Positions 1 to 5,013 of a DNA stretch of 5,556 nucleotides are shown here, piece by piece. The number at the start of each line of letters is the position of its first letter. Within the stretch, counting starts at the first letter, position 1. Position numbers and translations under genes: made by a program. The stretch lies in the NCBI RefSeq assembly GCF_014359955.1, contig NZ_JACIYL010000236.1, positions 1 to 5,556 of the forward strand, written 5' to 3'. This DNA comes from Thermogutta sp. Lineage in GTDB: Bacteria > Planctomycetota > Planctomycetia > Pirellulales > Thermoguttaceae. Below the pieces are notes generated by a model. The model was not told the DNA's origin. It ran no database searches and was given only the letters and a program-made list of their open reading frames with translations.

Positions 1-501
1 GTTTCAATCCCAACTTGGTTCGATTAAGACTATGAAGCAAGTACTGGTCTGCGCCGTCACTATCGGAATGTTTCAATCCCAACTTGGTTCGATTAAGACG
101 AAAATTGGTGCATAAGGAACAAAAAAAAGGAATATGTGTTTCAATCCCAACTTGGTTCGATTAAGACGCGACTTAAGCCCCATCCTTACGTGGGACGTAG
201 CTAAGTTTCAATCCCAACTTGGTTCGATTAAGACTCGTTTACGCGAACAGCGAGCTGCTGAACAGATTCCCGAAGTTTCAATCCCAACTTGGTTCGATTA
301 AGACTTCCATACCTTGATGACGATTTACCGTTTTTACGTGTTTCAATCCCAACTTGGTTCGATTAAGACAGTTGCGGATGCCGAGTGCATAGCCGCCAGA
401 CCCTCGTTTCAATCCCAACTTGGTTCGATTAAGACGCATCACGCTGTCACGCGGCTTGCCGCGCCTAAACCGTTTCAATCCCAACTTGGTTCGATTAAGA
501 C
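1..501 (-). CRISPR. CRISPR array end, 8 repeats and 7 spacers
   Basis: Eight copies of a 30-bp repeat (plus strand begins GTTTCAATCCCAAC and ends CGATTAAGAC) start at 1, 70, 138, 205, 275, 340, 406 and 472. All eight read identical. The spacers are 39, 38, 37, 40, 35, 36 and 36 bp and all differ. On the minus strand the repeat ends in GATTGAAAC, which gives the 8-nt ATTGAAAC crRNA 5' handle known from type I-A/I-B and type III systems. Transcription is therefore called on the minus strand, with the leader at higher coordinates. The repeat has only a short internal CCAA/TTGG palindrome, too tight for a real hairpin, as in weakly structured type I/III repeats. The bases flanking the repeats vary, which fixes the 30-bp boundary. 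The copy at 472-501 is intact, as expected at the leader end. The array continues past position 1, and no cas gene is visible, so the subtype cannot be set. Confidence 0.97.
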
Positions 502-504
502 CCT

Positions 505-530
505 CCCCGGAAAGCCGGTATTTTCCGGGG
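505..530. repeat. 9-bp GC-rich hairpin next to the first repeat
   Basis: CCCCGGAAA (505-513) pairs exactly with TTTCCGGGG (522-530) around an 8-nt loop. The structure ends 3 nt before the leader-proximal repeat. On the plus strand it is followed by only three Ts, so it would be a poor intrinsic terminator for transcription leaving the array in that direction. On the minus strand it is followed directly by the repeat. It may be a leader RNA structure or part of the spacer-integration site. Confidence 0.7.
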
Positions 531-556
531 TTTCCGCCCTCCTCCCACCCCCTGTT

Positions 557-604
557 TTGCAGTCGATCGCCGGTCATGCGAAAATCCCTGGAGATCGACT
601 GCAA
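557..604. repeat. Perfect 12-bp inverted repeat in the leader
   Basis: TTGCAGTCGATC (557-568) and its exact reverse complement GATCGACTGCAA (593-604) are separated by 24 bp. The outer half overlaps the predicted start site of the array promoter. It could be a dimeric protein-binding site such as an operator, a site for an integration or bending factor, or a stem-loop in the first 45 nt of the pre-crRNA. Identity over all 12 bases is unlikely by chance at this spacing, but the function is not known. Confidence 0.75.
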
Positions 605-607
605 CTA

Positions 608-636
608 AGCGTATGCCCGGCCACTGATTTTGTCAA
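608..636 (-). promoter_or_regulatory. Sigma70-like promoter driving the CRISPR array
   Basis: On the minus strand, TTGACA (631-636, a perfect -35 consensus) is followed after exactly 17 bp by TACGCT (608-613, matching the first two and last positions of TATAAT). Transcription would start near 600-602 and run through the leader into the array. The position and direction agree with the orientation inferred independently from the repeat. The -10 is weak and planctomycete promoter rules are poorly known, so the exact start site is a prediction. Confidence 0.6.
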
Positions 637-910
637 GCCCCAAGAAAGAGTGAGTGTAGTAGATACGATAGAGGGGGCATGCGCGATCACGATGAGGTTC
701 TCGGCCGCCTGGCCCTCGGGCTGGCAGCGATCGCCGAACTTTCTCGGCATCCCCGACGTAAAATGCCCAGCAACGGGCTGCCCGCCGGTTACACACTGTC
801 AACCCGTTTCCACCCCGATGGCAAGAATGGACCGAGGTGCCCGGATAGGGGGGATTGTTGGCAAAGCGGGAATGTGTCATCCCCGTGGGTGCTCCCCCTA
901 TAACGCTGCG
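637..910. other. Non-coding gap between rhomboid gene and CRISPR leader
   Basis: About 270 bp with no convincing gene. The short frames here (plus 679-903, minus 605-880) show no recognisable domain and composition typical of shadow frames. I see no tRNA-like cloverleaf, no repeat copies and no strong terminator after the rhomboid stop codon. A minus-strand TTGACA at 797-802 has no -10 at usable spacing. Confidence 0.55.
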
Positions 911-1636
911 CTACATTGCGGACGGGAGGGTATCGGGCGGTTCTGGTCGCGAAAGCAGCCGTGGCGGAAGCAGGCAGCCGAGCACCAGTCCGGCGAGCAG
1001 GCCGGCGACGTGGGCCGCGTTATCGATCATCGGCTCCGTCAGGCCAATAACGATCTGGTACACAGCCCAGGCGAGGAGGGCCAGCCCGATGCGTTTGTCG
1101 CGGAGGTGGACCGCCCGACGGTGTCGCCAGAAGAATCCCACGGCACATCCGAGCACTCCGAAGACCGCGCCCGAGGCGCCCAGCGAGGGTCCGGGGTGCA
1201 CAAGAAGGCTGACAAAGCCGCCACACAGGCCGGTGAGCAGGAAAATGAGAACCGTCTGCCAGGGACCGAAGGCGTGCTCGCAGGCCATTCCCACGATGTA
1301 GAGCGCCGCCATGTTTCCCAGAAGATGGGAGAGATCCACGTGCATAAACATCGATGTGAGCAGGCGCCAGATTTCCCCGGCCAGGACCTTTTCTCGAATG
1401 AGGCCCGTTTTGAGAAAAACCTCCAGCACCTGTTGTGGATTTTCCGCTGAAAAAACGGGGATAAAAAAGCAGATATTGAGGACGATCATGCCCAGGGTTA
1501 TGGCGGGAGTCCAGCACATTCCCCGCTCGAAGTCGACAGGCGGCGGGGCTGCGGCTGCCCGTTCAGCGAGCATGTCTTGTGTGATGACAAGCGGAGTGGG
1601 TTCGGGATAGCGCGTCTCAGGCGTGTCATTGGCCAT
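911..1636 (-). CDS. Rhomboid family intramembrane serine protease
   Basis: A 241-residue membrane protease of the rhomboid family, which cuts transmembrane substrates inside the lipid bilayer with a Ser-His dyad. Visible hallmarks in order: a hydrophilic, proline/alanine-rich N-terminus (1-40); a first membrane segment at about 44-62; the WR pair (W90-R91) of the L1 loop; HLLGN with H104 and N108 in TM2; GASGA with the catalytic serine S155 in TM4; and NAAHVAGLLAG with the catalytic H209 in the last core segment. Six hydrophobic segments fit the basic bacterial form. I chose ATG 1634-1636 because GGGGAG (1646-1651) lies 9-11 nt upstream, and because the 37 in-frame residues before it would overlap the upstream gene and look non-native. 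It lies 16 bp after the zinc-ribbon gene and is probably translated from the same mRNA. The substrate is unknown. All key residues are present, so it should be active. Confidence 0.93.
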   Translation of the reverse strand: MANDTPETRYPEPTPLVITQDMLAERAAAAPPPVDFERGMCWTPAITLGMIVLNICFFIPVFSAENPQQVLEVFLKTGLIREKVLAGEIWRLLTSMFMHVDLSHLLGNMAALYIVGMACEHAFGPWQTVLIFLLTGLCGGFVSLLVHPGPSLGASGAVFGVLGCAVGFFWRHRRAVHLRDKRIGLALLAWAVYQIVIGLTEPMIDNAAHVAGLLAGLVLGCLLPPRLLSRPEPPDTLPSAM

Positions 1637-1652
1637 GGCCTGTGTCTCCCCA

Positions 1653-2534
1653 TCAGCGACGCTCTCCCGTATCGAGCATGACACCCAGCGCAAGGGCCAC
1701 GCGGCGATCGAGGAGAACGTCCCGGTCCGCCCGCAGGTCCAGCACATAGCGATCGAACAGTGTGAACTTGCGATTGAATTCGCCGATCACCTCGTCGGTA
1801 TCGGGATCGCAGATGATGAAATTGGTGCGGAGGATCCCGAACAAGGGGCCGATCAACCGACGCAGGAGCGAGAGGATGAGCGAATCCTCTTTGGCCACAC
1901 ACCACAGGGATCCATCGGGGCGATAGCAGGACCATTTGCGACGGATGAGGTTGGTGAGGTCGTTTTTACGCAGCCGTGCCAGGATGTTGCCGGATGGGTC
2001 ACGCACGGTGTAGGTCGCGACGATTGGCATTATCTTTCGATCCTGGAGAATCTCTAATAATTTTTCGGTACGCGACTGGTCGCGCCAAAATGTCACGTGT
2101 CTTTTGGGCACTATGGCGAAAATGACGACGAATGTAAGGACCGCGCCCACCACAATGCCCACGGCGAGCAGCCACTCCTGATTGAGCACCTCGCCCAGCA
2201 GCGCAAATACAACCATACTCAAACCGAGGACAAGGATCCCCGCGAAAATGGCCAGAATTCCTCGGGCAAGGTAAACGGGTCGCTCCACAAACAGGATGGG
2301 ATTGTTGTTTTCGTCGCAGACCGAATATTTTTCCGAAATGGCAACGACATGCTGTCGGAGCAGATAGACATCCCGGTCAAAAGGCGGCTCACCCCGTTGT
2401 ACGGGGATTTCTTCCTGCTGTGGCGATGGCACAAGCAGATTTTGCCCACACCGCGGGCACTGCACGAGTTTGCCCGCATACTCGTCTTTAAGGTTGTACT
2501 CACTCCCACAAGTGCACCGGACAAGAACAGGCAT
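1653..2534 (-). CDS. Zinc-ribbon, two-TM, LURP-one/scramblase-like protein
   Basis: 293 residues in three parts. Residues 5-35 are a zinc ribbon with C7, C9, C26 and C29, of the type found at the N-terminus of many planctomycete proteins. Residues about 60-85 (ISEKYSVCDENNNPILFVER) look like the first strands of a LURP-one/phospholipid-scramblase barrel. Two hydrophobic segments follow (about 88-112 and 121-143). Residues 150-293 continue the barrel-like pattern: YTVRDPSGNILARLRK, W-x-CYRPDGSLW, FIICDPDTDEVIGEF and a C-terminal DRRVALALGVMLDTGER typical of the family. The tubby-like fold binds membrane lipids in some relatives; the function here is not established. The start is supported by AAAGGAG (2541-2547) 6 nt before the ATG. 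It is the first gene of a unit with the rhomboid protease. The domain call is from motif memory, not from a search. Confidence 0.82.
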   Translation of the reverse strand: MPVLVRCTCGSEYNLKDEYAGKLVQCPRCGQNLLVPSPQQEEIPVQRGEPPFDRDVYLLRQHVVAISEKYSVCDENNNPILFVERPVYLARGILAIFAGILVLGLSMVVFALLGEVLNQEWLLAVGIVVGAVLTFVVIFAIVPKRHVTFWRDQSRTEKLLEILQDRKIMPIVATYTVRDPSGNILARLRKNDLTNLIRRKWSCYRPDGSLWCVAKEDSLILSLLRRLIGPLFGILRTNFIICDPDTDEVIGEFNRKFTLFDRYVLDLRADRDVLLDRRVALALGVMLDTGERR

Positions 2535-2540
2535 GGGGCT

Positions 2541-2547
2541 CTCCTTT
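2541..2547 (-). promoter_or_regulatory. Shine-Dalgarno of the zinc-ribbon gene
   Basis: Minus-strand AAAGGAG ends 6 nt before the ATG at 2532-2534. It is a near-ideal ribosome binding site and fixes the start of the scramblase-like gene. Confidence 0.8.
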
Positions 2548-2593
2548 CCGCTTTTTGTTTGACGAGCCTCTGTGCGCGATCGATTTGGTGTCG

Positions 2594-2599
2594 ATTATG
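2594..2599 (-). promoter_or_regulatory. Possible -10 box for the zinc-ribbon/rhomboid unit
   Basis: Minus-strand CATAAT matches TATAAT at five of six positions and lies about 60 bp upstream of the ATG at 2534. The matching -35 (TTTCTT at 17 bp) is poor, so this is a weak candidate. A promoter is expected in this 205-bp gap because a possible terminator precedes it. Confidence 0.25.
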
Positions 2600-2678
2600 C
2601 ACAAATCAGCGGCGGAAAGAAAGCCACCGGCTCGGTTTTCTCCCGTGGCGGCTGATGATGCGACATGGGGCAGAAATG

Positions 2679-2711
2679 AAAACAAAAACACCACCGACAG
2701 TCGCCAGGTGG
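2679..2711 (-). terminator. Possible weak intrinsic terminator after the glycoside hydrolase
   Basis: On the minus strand, CCACC and GGTGG (2691-2711) can form a 5-bp stem with an 11-nt loop. It is followed by a T-rich run, TGTTTTTGTTTT (2679-2690). It begins about 30 bp after the hydrolase stop codon. The stem is short, so it may be inefficient. Confidence 0.4.
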
Positions 2712-2739
2712 CCGAACGGGTTCTTGTGTGCTTGTTAAT

Positions 2740-4878
2740 CTATGGCCGGAAGGGCACGTCTCCCGTTTGACGCAACGGGGTAAGTTCCTTGAGGGTACCG
2801 GGTTTCCACTCCTGGGCGATGGCGATGTCTTTTTCCACGTAGGGGGTGATTTCGTGGAGGTCCACATACCCGATGCGGTTGAGGAGTTGCGGTTTGTATT
2901 GGCTGAGAGTGATCCGTGCGTAGTTCTGCCAGTTTTCGAGGGCCTTGTGGAGGTGTTCCACAGCGGCCTGCTTTTGTTCGGGTCGCCCGTCGCGATCAAA
3001 TTCCGCCAGTCTGACCGCCCCGCGAATTTTTTCGGCATAGTATTTTCCCAGATAGGCCACGGCTTCGAGATCCCCGAGCGTTCGCTGGAGTTCCCGGTGG
3101 GCGATGTCGCGCGATTTCAGGTCGGCGAGCAACGTCAGCGTTTTCTGAGCGTTGCTTTCCAGGTCGCGCGCGATTTCCAGGGGCCCGACCGCAATCTGTT
3201 CGGTGTGGTCCTTGTGATTGAGCCATTCCCGAATGTTGAGCACACCGCTGCCGGGCATTGTCTGCCCCAGGATAAAATCTTTCACGGTGTAAAATCCCCG
3301 CGGTGCGGGATAGCGCATGCAGGCTTCCGGGAACCATCTCAGGTCGATATCCCCCCAGAAAAACCGGGTGATCAGGGGAAACACGCGAGAAGCCGCCGCC
3401 CAGGCTGTGAAGAGCTTTTCAGAGGGAAGCTCGGGAAACCGGGCGGCCACAATTCTACGAAAATGATCGTTGGACAGCGCAGGGTCGTAACTGAGGCGTC
3501 CCCACAGCAGAAAGCTGTACCACTGCTTTTTCATGACCAATTGGCGTGGCACTTCACCATCGACATCGATGGCTTCGCGACCCCAGCAGTATCCGTCGGG
3601 ACCCATATAGAATCCTGCCAGGCGATCACGACCAGGCATATTGAGGATATATTCACGCGCATAATCGGGATCACCCCAGCGAAAACTATAGACGTCGTCA
3701 TTCCGGACGGTCAGCCAGGTTTTCATTCCCGCCGGCATCTGTTCCAATGCGGGTTTGATAAACGGTGGATTCGGAATGGAATACATATGGGCGATGGAGT
3801 ATTTAAAACTGAACTCCAGAATATCGCGCGCCTCATGAAATTCCCGGAGAATGTCGCTTAAATTCGTCATGTGGAAGCGATGGATGAGGCGGAAAGATCG
3901 TCCGCGCTGGTCGGCGAGGGCATCGCGGACTCCTTCACCATAGGTTTGCCAGAGCCATTGTTCCGGGGTTAAACGCTTGGTCCCGCGCCCCATGTTTTCT
4001 CCCGCGGTGATGCCGATGCCCGCCAGAAGCGGGTATGTTCGGACGAGTTCACGGACACTCGCCCGGAAATACTGGACGGTCACAGGATTATCTCGGTCGG
4101 CAGTGATTCCGTACTTGCCATCCGTGCCCCACACGAAGATATTCCAGGTGAACCAGTAAACTTCAATACCGCGATCGTGGGCATACTGCATGACGTGGCG
4201 CCAGAAGGCGATTTTTTCGTCGATCGTCATGCGGCGCACGATCTCCACATCCTGCAGCATCTCGGGACGGACCATGTCGCGTCCCGTATGCGAGAACGAA
4301 TCATCCAGGCGGAGGCGGGTCCGCCAGACGTCGTTCAGCGCCACGTCAGGAAACTCCGGAACGCGGACGATGGATGGGAAGGGGTGAAGATTCCAGAGCG
4401 TGAGCACGTTGTATCGATGTCGCGCCATCTCGTCGAGAAATTCGTGCCAGAAGGTGGTGCTCCAGACTTCGGGAATGTTGGCCTGAAATCTGTCCCCGTT
4501 ATCGGAATAGCTGGGCGTTCGCACATCGAGGGGGATGTTGAATTTGATGCCCCGGCGTTTGATGTACGGTCGATGTTCCCCTTCGGCCAGGTCGCCGAGC
4601 GCGTGGATGCGAATCGCCTCAGCGATGTCCAGACCGCCGTACATGGCCCCCGTGGGGTCGCCTCCGGTGATTCGGAAACCAGCGGGGCTTTCCATTCGTT
4701 CAATCCGATAGCCCTGGGGCGGGAGTGAGTTCTGGTCAACGCGACATTCGACGACCAGCCGGGACTGCGGCGTGCCGCTTGCCAGCGCCGCTTGCAGGAT
4801 TTCGTCGATCGCGAACGCGATTTGCGGGAGGCGGATGTCGCCGCGGAATTCGATACTTCCGGGTTCGGCCGCCCACAT
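2740..4878 (-). CDS. Alpha-glucuronidase-like glycoside hydrolase
   Basis: 712 residues resembling the GH67/GH20-type architecture. Residues about 1-100 form an N-terminal alpha/beta domain ending in the typical GDPTGAMYGGLDIAEAIR (73-90). A (beta/alpha)8 barrel follows, with strands recognisable at RGIKFNIPLD (109-118), RYNVLTLWN (155-163), IEVYWFTWN (238-246), GIGITAGEN (287-295), FRLIHRFH (329-336), LEFSFKY (354-360), TWLTVRNDD (387-395) and AGFYMGPDGY (421-430). A helical C-terminal region covers 440-712. E294 in the strand-4 TAGEN motif is my candidate acid/base; D394, D395 and D428 are other likely active-site residues. The enzyme would remove an acidic or modified sugar from a polysaccharide such as glucuronoxylan, but the exact family and substrate are not certain. 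The ATG at 4878 is the only start codon in this frame after an in-frame TAA, has no Shine-Dalgarno and gives no signal peptide. The true start is probably 4948, one frame away. Confidence 0.82.
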   Translation of the reverse strand: MWAAEPGSIEFRGDIRLPQIAFAIDEILQAALASGTPQSRLVVECRVDQNSLPPQGYRIERMESPAGFRITGGDPTGAMYGGLDIAEAIRIHALGDLAEGEHRPYIKRRGIKFNIPLDVRTPSYSDNGDRFQANIPEVWSTTFWHEFLDEMARHRYNVLTLWNLHPFPSIVRVPEFPDVALNDVWRTRLRLDDSFSHTGRDMVRPEMLQDVEIVRRMTIDEKIAFWRHVMQYAHDRGIEVYWFTWNIFVWGTDGKYGITADRDNPVTVQYFRASVRELVRTYPLLAGIGITAGENMGRGTKRLTPEQWLWQTYGEGVRDALADQRGRSFRLIHRFHMTNLSDILREFHEARDILEFSFKYSIAHMYSIPNPPFIKPALEQMPAGMKTWLTVRNDDVYSFRWGDPDYAREYILNMPGRDRLAGFYMGPDGYCWGREAIDVDGEVPRQLVMKKQWYSFLLWGRLSYDPALSNDHFRRIVAARFPELPSEKLFTAWAAASRVFPLITRFFWGDIDLRWFPEACMRYPAPRGFYTVKDFILGQTMPGSGVLNIREWLNHKDHTEQIAVGPLEIARDLESNAQKTLTLLADLKSRDIAHRELQRTLGDLEAVAYLGKYYAEKIRGAVRLAEFDRDGRPEQKQAAVEHLHKALENWQNYARITLSQYKPQLLNRIGYVDLHEITPYVEKDIAIAQEWKPGTLKELTPLRQTGDVPFRP

Positions 4879-4882
4879 TCGA

Positions 4883-4948
4883 TCAACAGAGCACCCCCCA
4901 AGCCAGAAAAGGTGCCATTAAGACCGTGGACACAAGCGTTCGCAGCAT
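4883..4948 (-). other. Signal-peptide-like reading frame, out of frame with the hydrolase
   Basis: A 21-codon frame opens at ATG 4946-4948 and stops at TGA 4883-4885. It starts MLRTLV, continues as a hydrophobic core (STVLMAPFLAWG) and has the n-region/h-region pattern of a secretion signal. It has the strong Shine-Dalgarno that the hydrolase start lacks. If one G is removed from the G6 run at 4894-4899, it reads on as FLAWGCSVDRMWAAEPGS into the hydrolase. This gives a lipobox-like AWGC or a type I cleavage site near WAA. I read it as the real N-terminus of the hydrolase separated by a +1 shift. The alternative is a short leader peptide coupled to the ATG 4 nt after its stop codon. Confidence 0.7.
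4894..4899 (-). repeat. G6 homopolymer at the frameshift point
   Basis: Six Gs on the minus strand, between the signal-peptide-like frame and the hydrolase frame. It is the natural place for a one-base indel, whether by replication slippage, polymerase slippage or sequencing error. Five Gs would fuse the two frames. Confidence 0.75.
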
Positions 4949-4956
4949 CAGTCGAG

Positions 4957-4963
4957 CCTCCCC
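4957..4963 (-). promoter_or_regulatory. Shine-Dalgarno pointing to ATG 4948
   Basis: Minus-strand GGGGAGG lies 8 nt before the ATG at 4946-4948. This is ideal spacing and makes 4948, not 4878, the likely initiation site for the hydrolase. Confidence 0.75.
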
Positions 4964-4967
4964 GGTT

Positions 4968-4992
4968 TGACAGATTACTCGGCAACCTGTCA
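4968..4992. repeat. Short inverted repeat upstream of the hydrolase
   Basis: TGACAG (4968-4973) and CTGTCA (4987-4992) are exact reverse complements separated by 13 bp, just upstream of the Shine-Dalgarno at 4957-4963 in the 65-bp gap. It may be a small operator for the hydrolase or a weak stem-loop. Six bases per arm can arise by chance. Confidence 0.4.
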
Positions 4993-5013
4993 GAGCCTGT
5001 TCGTAGCGAATAT

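Larger units (their letters stand above)
502..636 (-). promoter_or_regulatory. Probable CRISPR leader
   Basis: This is the non-coding stretch beside the last intact repeat, on the side from which the ATTGAAAC-ending repeat would be transcribed. It holds, in transcription order, a sigma70-like promoter, a 12-bp inverted repeat, a purine-rich stretch (minus strand, about 531-556) and a GC-rich hairpin ending 3 nt before the first repeat. The unit from the predicted start site to the first repeat is about 100 nt, a normal leader length. It is not AT-rich, unlike many leaders. The assignment rests on repeat orientation plus the promoter; comparison with other arrays from the same genome would settle it. 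Confidence 0.72.

Noticed and set aside
278..604. Minus-strand frame with a repeated NRTKLGLK peptide
   Set aside because: The peptide repeat is just the translated CRISPR repeat, in phase because some repeat-spacer lengths are multiples of three.
797..802. Second minus-strand TTGACA upstream of the leader
   Set aside because: No -10-like hexamer is found 15-19 bp downstream.
679..903. Plus-strand 74-codon frame with a purine-rich stretch before its ATG
   Set aside because: It has no recognisable domain and ends just before the rhomboid stop codon; the G-rich stretch is weak evidence alone.
314..1450. Long plus-strand frame of 378 codons
   Set aside because: It runs through CRISPR repeats, the leader and the antisense strand of the rhomboid gene; repeated translated repeat segments and low-quality sequence show it is a shadow.
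1637..1747. 37-residue N-terminal extension of the rhomboid protein
   Set aside because: It would overlap the upstream gene by 95 bases and reads as out-of-frame sequence of that gene; ATG 1636 has a proper ribosome site.
2728..3861. Plus-strand frame of 377 codons opposite the hydrolase
   Set aside because: It is antisense to a gene with clear glycoside hydrolase motifs; no domain is recognisable in it.
4335..4985. Minus-strand frame of 216 codons across the hydrolase start
   Set aside because: It is the third frame, rich in Ser/Arg/Pro with no motif, and overlaps the clear hydrolase frame.
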